Of a DNA stretch of 45,537 nt, positions 10,208 through 21,180 are shown one piece after another. The number at the start of each line of letters is the position of its first letter. Within the stretch, counting starts at the first letter, position 1. Source of the stretch: Cruorifilaria tuberocauda (lineage: Eukaryota > Nematoda > Chromadorea > Rhabditida > Onchocercidae); contig JABVXU010000441.1 in the NCBI GenBank assembly GCA_013365365.1, forward strand, positions 1 through 45,537, read 5' to 3'. A program made the position numbers and the translations under genes. The notes beneath the pieces were generated by a model that was given only the letters and a program-made list of their open reading frames with translations, did no database searches and was not told where the DNA came from.

Positions 10208-11399
10208 CTGAATTCATCGAAATTACTTCTTTCTAATAATAATTTACATCCAAAAAAAATACAACTCTTTTCAATCTTTATTTTTAGATTTTGTTAATTT
10301 AAAAAATAATTCAAATTTTAGGTTGTATTTCAAGCAATTTCAGTACAAATAAAATACTGCGATATCGTATCGATTTGCGATTGCTGCGTTAAATGGAATT
10401 TAAAAATAATTAAGAAAGCATTGTTAACATATGTAAAAATATTTAATTTAATAACTGTAATCGAATTCACACTAATTTTGATCACTGTTATCAATTTTAT
10501 CGAACTATCTTTCCTGTATTTTAAATGTATTTCAAAAATTCAAATATGATAGAAACTTGATAGATAAGTATTAGATATTAAATTGTCTAATGCTTTAGGT
10601 TGATGATTACTTTCTAAATAAAGGTTGGATAAATTACTCTCTCAGGTAATTACTCTCAATGATTAATTGATTGATTCAAATCCTTTGAATTCTCATATAA
10701 CGAATCTAAAAAAGGAAAAAAAAAATTAATTTTTTTTCTTTTTAATTTCTTATCATATCCTTTTATTTGTTTCTATGCCATTGTATTTTAAGTCTTTCTC
10801 TAATTCTTATAGCTTTAACTTTTTGTCAAATTTAATTTCTTGTTAAAATTCATTTACAGAATGCAATTTTCTCCATATTCATCTCTCCCATCAATACTTA
10901 CTGTTATACTTTAAGTAAGGTATGTATTTGATCAGTTTAATAACAGTAATATTTTTATATCCAACAACTTTATCACAACTTATTTGTCATATCACTTTAA
11001 TATTTTTCATGAACTGACTTTGTTATGATACTGTTGGTTATCTTTCTGAATTTGTTGAACTTCTTGAAATGAATAAAGTCAGTTTTAAACGATTAACGTT
11101 TTATCTCACATTTTATCAGTAAAGAAAAAAACGAACGGATAAAACTAAATAATTTATAAATGGTAGACATTACCGTATACGGATTTTCAAAAGAAAATGT
11201 TACACGGAAATGCCAAACAAGGAGTGAAAGTTTAGCAGTGGAAGAGAGAAGGAGAGGGAAATAGACGAAGAGAGAGAGGGAGAGAGACAGGTAATCTTTG
11301 AAAATGATCACTTAAATTGATTGAATTTTTATACAAAAGCATCAGCATCCCTTCAATTTGAATAATTTATTTGATAGATTGAATTTTTCCAGAACTTTG

Positions 11400-14128
11400 A
11401 TGATTATTCTTGATCGCATTAACAAATATCTCTCTCTCAAAAAAAAAGCCAAAATTTTGATCTTATCAATAAAGGGCGCTCTGATTTACACAAATAAACT
11501 TAGTTGTGGTAATTTTAACAGTCACGATAAAATGGTTGGAAAAAGTTTGTTTTGCGCGAATTCATTTGTTTTCTTATTCGATGATTGGGTTAAGGTAAGT
11601 TATTAATTACCTTTCGATCAACTGATTCTGATTAATTTGAACAGTTAAATGTTACTTGAATTGGATATAAAATTTGTTACCTTAAAGGGATATTATATCA
11701 CATTATATGATAAGTATATGTGATATTGATATATTGATGATATATGATATTATCAGTAATACCGCATCACATTATACAAATATATTTACTTTTTTTGACC
11801 TTATTAGAATATAATGAGTTTATTTAGACTTTTAATTTATTACTTAACCATTCAATTGTATCATTAATCCAATCAAAGATGTACAAATTAAATAATTGTT
11901 TAATCTCATTCATTTTTAATATTTTACCTAAAAATTAAACTGCTAGATATTAAAATTATCAAAATGAATGATCAAATTACACTTCTGGAAATGATCAATT
12001 TCAATTTTCAGGAAGCACTCATCCGAAATATCATATTGAAAATGAGGAAAGAAGAGGATAATTTCACTTCAACTGCAATTATCCAACCGTATTTTTATTA
12101 TGCTTCCCATTTTTTTTTCGATTTTAAGGTAATAATAGGAGAAATAAGATGTTTGGACTTGGCGTATTTAATGGAACAACGATTTCGATACACGCGTATT
12201 CGAGAAGAATTGGACGTGCCTGAGAATTTAAGTAGATTTCGAGCGAAATGTAAGAAATGTTTGATTGTATCGTCTGATGAACAGGATGAAAATTCAGAAT
12301 CCATGAAGTCGGAAGAAGAAGATGATAAGTCTAGAATAAGTGATCAGGGAAAATCAGGCGTTGAAGTAAAGCAACCATCACCATCATGGATCAAAGTCGA
12401 ACGGCGGAAACGTAGTGATAATAAATCGAAACCGATAGAATTTAGATCATCTGGTGAGGGAACATCAGGTACCAGAGTACAACAGCAGAGACCTGGTGAT
12501 AGATCGAGACCGATAGAATTTAGATCATCTGGTGAGGGGACATCAGGTATCAGAGTACAACAGCAGAAACCTGGTGATAGGTCAAGGCCGATAGAATCTA
12601 GAGAAACTGGTCAGGGAACATCAGCTATTGAAGTACAAGAGCAGAAACTTGATGATGATAAATCGGAACCAATAGAATCTAGAAAATCTGATCAGGAAAT
12701 ATCGGTACAACAACCGAAAAAAAAGAAACCAAAGAAGAAGAAGAAGAAAGAAATTAAGAAATTGAAAGTTACGAAGCGTTTCTGGTTTAAACGTAAGCCA
12801 AGTCCGCCACCGCAAAATGAATTGGAAGAGCACTTACATGAATTACGAATGCGAACACGTGACGAAATACGTACGATATTGTTCCTAAATAGCGCTGCGG
12901 TAAATGTTAAATTTATTTTATTCAAATTTATTTGTTCTTTCTATAAATGATATATTAATCCTGATAATTAATTAATTAAGTGATTTCTTTTTCTGATAAC
13001 ATATATTACTAATTAATGTTAACTTTAATTAAGGTATCATGATACTGGTAAATTGATATATTTAACTTGACGTGACATGGAACAATATTTTTGCTATTAA
13101 ACATCTTTTATGAAAGATAATTGAAATGATAAGAAAATAATTAAATTTTATTGTAATTTATTTTAACTGAAATTAATTCAAATGATATTTAAATTTTATA
13201 CCATCTCATTCTTTAACTTTTTTTCTTTGATTTAATTTTCAATTTGTTTGCTTTTCATATCAAATATCATATATCTGTAATTGAATTTTGTTGTAATTTA
13301 TTATGTATATCATATATTTGATAAAGGAAATAGAGAGAGGTGATGTTCTCGGAATTATTTTTAGAATTAAATTTTTTTATTGATTGAAAAATTATTTATT
13401 GATTTTTTGACTATGCATCTTTCAAACTGGAGAATTTAGCAAATTGAAAATTAAGCATATAGCTAGGTAATTTGAAATAATTATTAAGAAGGAAAAAAAA
13501 TTGATCAATTATTAAGATAACGTAAAATCAGTACTGTTTACTTTTTTGCACAAACTTTTATTTGAATTTTTTTTATTTTAGAAAGAAAGAAAAATTGAAA
13601 AGCTGAAGAAGTATGCATCATTTTTAAATACGAAATCACAAGAAAAGTGGAATAAATATATTGAGAAAATTGATAAAGAATATGATCTTCCGGGACAACA
13701 ATTAGAATACAATTCTGAAAGTGTAAATGTTTCCGAAATTATCTTTGAAATTAAAATTTTTTTTTGACTGACAAATTATTTATTGATTAGCTTTATTATT
13801 ATCATTATAGGTCTTTGAAACTGATAAATATAAGCTAATTATTTGTAATTATCTGTAGTTTTTTTTCTTGTAGATATTTTTATAATTCTTTTTTTTGCAG
13901 TTAACGGAAAGTCTGAAGGAAAATCCGGAATTATTGGAAGCAATGGAAAAATTTAAACCGGATAAACCATTTTGTAAAACAATTATGGAACATTCGTATG
14001 AAATTGCTGTAAGAATCGAACGACAATTCTTTAGTCTTATCCCGAGAGTTACCGGCTTAACTGCTTATCGAAATGCGATGATTTGTGAATTTGCAAGGGA
14101 TGCTGAAGTTCAGATTATTCCACAATAA
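11400..14128 (+). CDS. Unknown protein with 26-residue repeats and a poly-Lys region, about 483 aa
   Basis: Four-exon model, all introns phase 0: 11400-11594, 12012-12899, 13582-13722, 13901-14128. The first exon is the least certain. It has TTTTTCCAG 7 nt before its ATG and a strong GTAAGT donor, and it joins the next exon in frame. If it is absent, an ATG at 12042 gives 408 aa. Exon 2 encodes a helical start, an acidic Ser/Glu patch, nearly four copies of a 26-27 residue unit (SRPIEFRSSGEGTSG-like), then a run of about 20 mostly Lys residues suggesting nuclear or nucleic-acid association (inference). Exons 3 and 4 encode charged helices ending in a compact, more ordinary-looking segment of about 75 residues that may be the conserved domain. 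No signal peptide, and no family recognised. Confidence 0.6.
12408..12715 (+). repeat. 78-bp coding tandem repeat, about 3.8 copies
   Basis: The CCG/CCA of the Pro-Ile-Glu motif recurs at 12432, 12510, 12588 and 12669, a period of 78, 78 and 81 nt. Units 1 and 2 are nearly identical, while units 3 and 4 have diverged, which suggests recent duplication at the 5' side. Confidence 0.9.
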
Positions 14129-15234
14129 TTTAATAATTTTACATTTTACAGTCAATCACTTTTTTTTAACTTTCTATTTTGTATTTTTTGAAATGAAAAA
14201 GGAATTTATAAATTTTAATTAGCTTCGTTAGAAGAAAAGAGATAATGTTTATGATTTCAAAATAGGAAAAAATTAATTCTATATTTTTGAGTATTTATAA
14301 AATATTAGAAAGTTACTGATTTCAGTCATTACTTAAGTTATTATTTATTGCGGTAAAAATGTTCGTTTATTCGGGATTTATTTAAGCTTAGCTTTTTTTT
14401 TTGTTGTTTATCTACTTGAAGTCTACTTATAATTATTTATTTCGGAGAAATGTTTGTTTCATCTCTTCCTTACTCTTCCTCCCTCTCTCTCTCTCTGTCT
14501 CTTTCTCCCTCTCTCTCTTTCCTCTCTCCCTTGTAAGCATGAAGAATATTACAATTTAATTACTCGCAATTTAAAATTTCTTAATAATTAATTTGTTTTT
14601 CAGCCATACTGCGTTGTTTTCTATTGCTGTTGCATTTTTAATATCTATAGAAACAAAATTAACGAATGGATTAGTTCCTGGGAATGATATGATTCTTATT
14701 GTTTTATATTATCATTATCAGAGCTATTTTACTGATTATAGCTATTATCAGTTATCAGTAATAATTACTGCTATTATCACTAATCCTTTGTTACTCTAAA
14801 ATTATCTCATAATTTCTTTAATTCTCACACTGTATTTAACAGCTATAGTGTACTTTTAAATTTAAATATTGCTGATAGGAATTGAAATACGATGTGATTA
14901 TGAATTCCTTTTTACTAATATTCCAATCAAAGTATTCATATTTCGATTTCAAATTTATATTCCCATTATGGTACTGAAATAAAAGTTAAATTAAAAGTGA
15001 GTTATTATCTATTCGAATTTTCTTGCAACTGTTAGATTATTATATTTATATTGCGCGTACTGTAATTATTACATTTCATTGAACAAATTAACAGCTTATT
15101 AAATCTGTAGTTTAATTAAAACTACAGTAGAGCTATGTATTGTTTACTGTTTTCCAGGATCGATTATTGGATTGATATTGTAATTTAGGATAGAAAAGAG
15201 CAGGACTAATTAATTAATTTTAGATTTATCAAAA
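14129..15234. other. Spacer with polypyrimidine tract
   Basis: Contains a C/T-only tract at about 14461-14531 and AATAAA at 14978-14983. The 68-residue frame at 14593-14799 is AT-rich and lacks an initiation context. No gene is supported. Confidence 0.5.
14461..14531. repeat. Polypyrimidine (CT)n-rich tract
   Basis: About 70 nt almost entirely C and T, built of CTCT and CCCTC units. Confidence 0.85.
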
Positions 15235-17403
15235 ATGAGTAAGAAAAAATCGAAAGAACGTAGCAGTGGTGAAGAAAGCGCTGGGCAAAATTTACCAGAA
15301 TCTTCTGAACCATTTTTTGATGTTGGACCTGAGATTGGTTCATCAGTTTCAACTGCACCAGGTGCTTCAACAACTACCTCATCTACCTCAGGTGATAGTG
15401 GAAGTGCTAGTGGTAGTGGTGCTGCTGCTGTTGCTGCTGCTACTGGTGCTGAATCAACAACAGATCCAAATATTTTAGCTAAACGAAAATCCGTATCAAT
15501 CCTAGAAAAAATATCAGTGGCAGATCTCTGGGGTCAATATGTCAAATGTTTAATGATGTCAGTACCATCAAATGTAGGACGAGCAGATTTTGATAATTCG
15601 GCTGGAAAAGAAGCCGAAAAATATTTGGAAGAAATTTTAAAATTATCACCAAGTAAATAAATTTTCCGATTTTCTAACAATGAGTACAAATGTACTTTTG
15701 CAACAAGAAGTAATTTATTCAAGGTAAAATCTATTTAAATAAAAAAACAAATGTACTTCGTAACAGGAAGTAAGTGTAATTTGTTTAGGTAAAATCAGCT
15801 TTAAAAATAACAAATGTACTTCATAATAAGATACATATATAATTTATTCAGGTGAAATCTATTTTTAAAAAAATTGTTTTATAATTTAAATCCCTGTAAC
15901 CTATTTCTATTAATACAGTGCTACTCTACCATTTTGAATTATTAGCCAGTGTAACTCATTAATTATTGAATTATTGATTATAAATTTCAATTAATAAATA
16001 CGACAATCTTCTGGTACTGTATTCTATTCTATCATATAAAATACTTTTGTCAAATCAATTAATTTCTAATTTCAAATAGAACGATTTGGTTGAAATTATG
16101 ATTGATCATTGTTGAAATTATGATTAAATAATTTGAATGGAAAATAATTTTAAAAATTTACATATTACAGTGCCTTCAATGAAAAGTGGCCAAGAACCAT
16201 TACGAGTACCATGCTTTAATCCAGCAGAACAGAGTGAAATTAGTGCAGATGAGAAATACAAAGTTGAAATTATTAAAGCAACTAAAGCAGACAGTGAGCT
16301 AATATGGAATACTGCTGCACAGGTTGGAAATTAACTTTTATATCACTGATATACTTATATTTTTTTCAAGCACACCAATCCTATCTAAAAACTTATCACC
16401 ACGTGTGGATGCAATGCGACATATAATATTTATCTATTATAAATTAAAAATACGAAATATTTGATAATGAGGACAGATTGATAGTGCAGAAAGGATGATG
16501 GCACACTGATAACGGGAATAGATTGATAATGGAGACTGATAATGGTGATAGAATTATGGTGGGGAAAGAAATGATGTATTTGTTTAAATGTTTCCAGTGA
16601 TTTTCGCTATATTTAATAATAAAATTCAATGTTTTATTCATTCCTTAATTCTCTTATCATTTTAATTTATCAATTAAACTAATCAATCAATTATTTTACA
16701 TCTAATTTTCCTGTAGATTTTAGAAATTCTTTTAGTTACAAGCATTAGTTCTGGTGAAAAGAGGTCAAGGGACAGCAGTTGGATTGGATGAACTTCGAAA
16801 ATTTAATACAGCAATGCAAGAAGCAGCTGAAATTTACCGTGAGTCTATTGGTTCCAGTCAGGTAATTTAAGCCTTAAAAATTTATATTATAATTTAGGAT
16901 AGAAAAGATTTACTTTGAAATTTTCATCCATAAAATAAAGCAAAGAAACAAAATCAGATTGCTTATCAATAATATATATTATCCGACGAATACTCAATCA
17001 TGATAAATATATATTTTAATAATTTATTAACAGAAAAGTTAAAAAACTTCTAGAAAAAAAAACTAAACTTTTCAATTTTTTATTAAATTAAATGAATGAT
17101 TAGAAATTTTAGCTATAAAAATTATCATTTGCCATTTTGAGGCATTAGATGTTCTATTTAAAAGTGTTTAGGTAATATATTGATTTACTTCTTATTTTTT
17201 AGGATAGATCAGTTAGCCGAGTTGGAACATACCAATATCGTGTAAGTTATGCTGATAAAACTGAAACTTATAATGTGGATACAATGCGACATATGATCTT
17301 GGATCAATTACCGCCATCTGTTCGTTTTTTTACGGAACAAACAAAAAGTGAAAAATTGAAGAGTGCGTTACAAGAAATGAAACAACGACGTAAACGTAAA
17401 TAG
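15235..17403 (+). CDS. Unknown protein, Lys/Ser-rich N-terminus, 298 aa
   Basis: Four exons: 15235-15652, 16171-16322, 16736-16861, 17203-17403 (intron phases 1, 0, 0), summing to 299 codons including the stop. An acceptor TTTTAG at 15218-15223 lies 11 nt before the ATG. Residues 1-15 are Lys/Ser/Glu-rich, 40-75 are Ser/Thr/Gly/Ala low complexity (poly-Ala encoded by GCTGCT repeats), and from about 85 the sequence looks globular and mostly helical. The final exon has the motif DTMRHMILDQLPPSVRFF and ends in a basic tail (KQRRKRK). No signal peptide or membrane segment. A 23-nt near-copy of part of exon 4 sits in intron 2. It is the best-behaved gene model of the unknown cluster. No family recognised. 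Confidence 0.7.
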
Positions 17404-18943
17404 TAATTTCGATTTCTCAAATTGCTCAATTAGAAAATGCAAAATGTTTGTTTCAAATTAAAGTTTATTTTTTTTATGCTAGTTTCCCTTATCAGTTGTT
17501 ATCATTTTGGATATCAGTTATTATCATTTCAAATGAATTCCAGTAATTTTCAATCTCTTATAACCTACTTTTTTGAAATACTTCTTGTTTTTCCTAGAAA
17601 GAGAGAGAGAGAGAGAGAGTAAGTAATTGAAATGGAAAATTTCTCAAAATATCAAATTTGATTTCCAAAATATTCCGTTTTGTTTAACAATAATTTACAT
17701 AATTTGTATTAATCGCAGACACGCTTATTTCGATAATTTGAAAATTGGAAAAATGTTTTCTATGAAAGATTCAATGCACGAAATGAAATCTTTACTGGGA
17801 AATCTCAGGGGAGCAGATGAGGATTGTTATAAAATATTTTTTTAGCTATTTGATTTGAATAATTCGTTATAATTTGTACATTATTTTGATATTTTCGTTC
17901 GTTTTTTCCACTTCAAAAATAAGCAATTTGATCTCTTACATTTTTCATTTATTGATTTTTATTTCTTATTTAGCATATATTTTCAATTCTATCTTGAAAA
18001 TGAAATATTTTTATATGAATTATATGAACTGAAATGATGTTATCATGTTATCAGTTAACAACAAATAGCAATGCTGTGATAATTGATGAAATAACTGAAT
18101 AATTCATGCATACGGCATCTTCATCAATCTTGGAGATTCAGGATCTTAGCAGATTTGTTATCAAATTATTTTTGTGAATTTTACTTTTATTACTTTTCAA
18201 TCTGTACTCGTTTATTTCTCCATTACATTTTATATTTTATATGCGTTTTGCGATCAATTTATATTAGTTTAAAATTTGAATCATACTTGTATTTGAACTA
18301 TTTCCATTGCAATTCCAAATCTCGATCAATTGGAAATAAAATTGCATAACCGTTCTGCATTAAATACACTCATCACATGGTATTCCCGGGAGCTTGGATT
18401 TTTTGTAATTTGGTTTCTTGCTGAGGGTGGGATGGTTTGACGTGGATTATTTGCTTAATGATAAGTGATAAGTTTTTAGATAGGATTGATCTGCTTGAAA
18501 TGATAAATTTTGGAGGGATAGAAATGTTCATCGAAATGATTTTAAAATTATTTAGAAAAAATTCTTGATTTGATATAAAAGGATGCATAGGACTACTACA
18601 TAGGACTTTGTACTACATCGTAACTTTTTATTCAAACTTGTAACATGCTGATAACATGAAATTTGGAAAAGATTTTGGTATATGGTTTACAGGACCATCG
18701 TCAGTATTGTATGGTTTTGTTTTTATTTTATCAAAAGTTGTAAGAAATCGACTAAATGGTTTCAAGTCTTTTTTATTGAAATCTGCAATACGCAAGCAGC
18801 ATGGATGATTAATAATAATAATAGTTCCATTTCTGTTATAAATCTGTACATTAATTTTTGTGAAAATACATCCATACGAATTTTCGTATCGTTAAAATGA
18901 GATGCAATAGAGAAATTGCACTAACAATATTATAGATTGAAAA
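17404..18943. other. Spacer between the unknown cluster and TRAPPC4
   Basis: AT-rich with a (GA)n tract at about 17598-17621. One possible small exon or micro-ORF at 17753-17845 is listed separately. A fairly GC-balanced stretch near 18360-18440 has no supported frame. Confidence 0.5.
17753..17845 (+). CDS. Possible 30-aa small ORF or orphan exon
   Basis: ATG at 17753 follows a clean acceptor (CGCAG, 17714-17718) by 34 nt and stops at 17843-17845. The peptide is Met- and Glu-rich (MFSMKDSMHEMKSLLGNLRG) and looks less AT-driven than neighbouring frames. The frame is open back to the acceptor, so it may be a 3' exon of an unidentified transcript and not a free micro-ORF. No homologue is recognised. 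Confidence 0.2.
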   Translation: MFSMKDSMHEMKSLLGNLRGADEDCYKIFF

Positions 18944-20076
18944 ATGCTAATACAACATGTATTTATAATTAACCGAGCTGGAAGTTTGATTTACGATTGG
19001 GATGGCAAGGTTGATTGTTCAGGTGTTGAAAAGACATTTAGTTATCCGCTCGATATTGTCCTTGATATCGTTGACCAGAAAGTAACCGTCGTATTTGGTG
19101 AACGGGATGGTATCGGTCTCAGGTTTGTGCATCCCTTTAATTTTCTCATCAGAATAAAAGCTGTGTTAATGTGATATATTTATCGATACACAAGCTACAC
19201 TATAAATTGCGATTGTTAATGTACTTTTTCAAAAGCTTATTTGAAATTTGATTGACATTAACATGGGAAATTAGTTTAGATATACAGTGTCCGCAATAAA
19301 CGGTATCCCTGTTCAAGCATGTAAAGTGATCTTTGATGGTGTAGAGAAAATGGTATTAGATGTTATCCAAGACGAAGCGAATTATCCACTTAGCATACGT
19401 TTCCAGTCGCCAACAATTACAACAAATGAGAAAATCATCCTTTCGAGTACATTCCATTCCCTCTACACAATCGCTGCTCAGTTAAGTCCCGCCTTGAAAA
19501 GTTCTGGCATTCAAGTTCTAACCACGAATCACTTCAGGTAAGTATATATCAGTTTTTCTTATTTTCTTCTGTGATTGGATAAACAGATAAAGGCAAATAT
19601 TATTTAGATTTACCAATTTATTATTATTAGAACAGTTTTCTCTTTTAGTCCTAACGGTGTTGATCAGAGTGTTAAGGATCATCTTCCATTTATCATTGCT
19701 GTAATATATTTTTCCTTTTTCTCTTTTTTGTAATTAAGGCGATTATTAGGATGTTTGATAAAACGTTGATATTAAAAAAAAATGGAATCTTGGAATTATT
19801 CTTATTATTCTGAAACTCTGATGAATAAGAAGAGTTTGTTCTTGTAGGCTTCACTGTTATCAGTCGACGACTGGAGTGAAATTTGTCATTGTTGGTTCGT
19901 TATCATTAAGTAATGATGTCGATGGACTTTTGAGACGGATTTATGAGCTTTATGCCGATTTCGCTCTGAAAAATCCTTTTTACTCGATGGACATGCCGAT
20001 ACGATGTCAAAGGTTTGATGATGCAATTCGAAGCCTCATAGAAAGGCAAGACAAATTTAGTATGTTAACAATTTGA
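18944..20076 (+). CDS. TRAPPC4: TRAPP complex subunit 4 (Trs23/TRAPPC4 homologue)
   Basis: TRAPPC4 is a longin-fold core subunit of the TRAPP tethering complexes, which act as exchange factors for Rab1/Ypt1-type GTPases in ER-to-Golgi and Golgi traffic. Three exons, 18944-19122, 19280-19537 and 19848-20076, join in phase to 221 aa, against about 219 for the human protein. Family hallmarks visible in order: an N-terminal strand with NRAGSLIYDWD, EKTFSYPLD, FGERDGI, then SAINGIP, ANYPLSIRF, TNEKIILSSTFHSL, SSGIQVL, TGVKFVIV, LLRRIYELYADFALKNPFYSMDMPIRC. An acceptor TATAG at 18931-18935 lies 8 nt before the ATG, consistent with spliced-leader addition. No residue appears lost. C. elegans trpp-4 is the expected orthologue (established naming, not checked here). 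Confidence 0.95.
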
Positions 20077-20293
20077 ACTTGAAATTTATTTATTTAGGAG
20101 TTTGATTTATTTCGTTGTCATTTACTATAGTTTGAATGTAATTACATTTTGAAAAGCTAATAATCTCCACCTTATATCATGAAGGAGTTTTTTCTTGTCT
20201 GGAGATGAAAATGAGCAACCATTTGTAAAAGTTTTTGTTAGCAGTGGAGATATACAATATATTTAGGCATTAGCTTTCTGACGAATCAGCTTG

Positions 20294-20299
20294 AATAAA
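20294..20299 (+). terminator. Poly(A) signal AATAAA
   Basis: Consensus hexamer about 220 nt after the TRAPPC4 stop. Confidence 0.5.
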
Positions 20300-20967
20300 T
20301 TATGAGCACAGTGCTTCCAAAATAAGTAGTTGATTTAGCACTTTTTGCTTTCTTATTACCGAGGATTCTAAGTTATCGTTAACTCTGTTAATTAATCAAA
20401 AGATAGTTGTTTTAAGCCTTTCTTCTAATTGTGATCAATTAAGTTTATGTTTGTATGAGTACATATCAAAAGAGTTATATTTAGTTTTGTAAGGAGTGCT
20501 GCAGTTTATCCGACTGTCCTGACAGATTTGTTCAAATCGGAGATTTTTCATGCAAATATGAGCAGTTGTAATCGTTGTTTCTATTCATTTTTCTATTGAA
20601 TTTTATGCTAAAATGTTTATTCCGGAAAAATATGCATTTATGCTTTCATAAACGATAAATTGTACATTATTTCTTAGGTGTAAAGTTTATTTTCAAGTTC
20701 TGTATTGGTGGTTCAGTGGAAGCAAAAACTATTGCATATTTCTTTCAAAATTTCTAATGATATTTTCTGTAACATGCATGATTTAAAGTTCTATAATTTA
20801 AAAGATCGCGTTTTCCAATACTGTCGATGGAGGCATAAATAATCCATTCAGTAAGGTCTGTACGTTATTTTAACGTAAAAGCATGTATTGAAAGTGCGAC
20901 AGGTATCAAAATAATTTATAAGAACTTTCGATGTAACCGCTTGTTTAGTTGGCCGATTCAGGTGGAA

Positions 20968-21003
20968 ACTTTTTTGATAGAAAGATCGCTCTATCAAAAA
21001 AGT
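20968..21003. repeat. Perfect 14-bp hairpin upstream of LAMTOR4
   Basis: ACTTTTTTGATAGA and TCTATCAAAAAAGT flank an 8-nt loop (AAGATCGC). It lies about 125 nt before the presumed trans-splice acceptor, so inside the likely outron. Confidence 0.8.
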
Positions 21004-21122
21004 CATATATATTAGATTTACGGACTTCGGGTTATAACGTTTGGAGTGTGTAGAAGTGTCATAAATTTTGTGATAGGATTGTTTTGGTCTGGAACAAAAG
21101 ATTTATACGGTGCGTAACTTTT

Positions 21123-21128
21123 TTCCAG
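21123..21128 (+). promoter_or_regulatory. Probable trans-splice acceptor of LAMTOR4
   Basis: A run of T followed by TTCCAG, with no in-frame coding upstream (TGA at 21142-21144), precedes the ATG at 21181 by 52 nt. This is the expected spliced-leader addition site. Inference from consensus only. Confidence 0.5.
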
Positions 21129-21180
21129 GGAGTTTAGCAAGTGAACTTATGTGGTTACGAACTTACGATCTGGATCGCAT

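Larger units (their letters stand above)
9683..11399. other. Spacer with hairpins, AT-rich
   Basis: No convincing exon. It includes a poly(A) signal at 9792-9797, hairpins at 9982-10033 and 10183-10207, and a purine-rich stretch at about 11226-11291. A 72-residue minus-strand frame at 11093-11311 is driven by that purine-rich tract and is rejected. Confidence 0.5.
20077..21180. other. TRAPPC4-LAMTOR4 spacer
   Basis: About 1.1 kb. Holds AATAAA at 20294-20299, a perfect 14-bp hairpin at 20968-21003 and a trans-splice-like acceptor (CTTTTTTCCAG-type) ending at 21128. No other exon is supported. Confidence 0.6.

Noticed and set aside
20500..20560. Possible tRNA (GTTCAAATC T-loop-like motif)
   Set aside because: The motif sits in a simple 5-bp hairpin with a 4-nt loop. 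No acceptor stem, D-arm or anticodon arm can be built around it.
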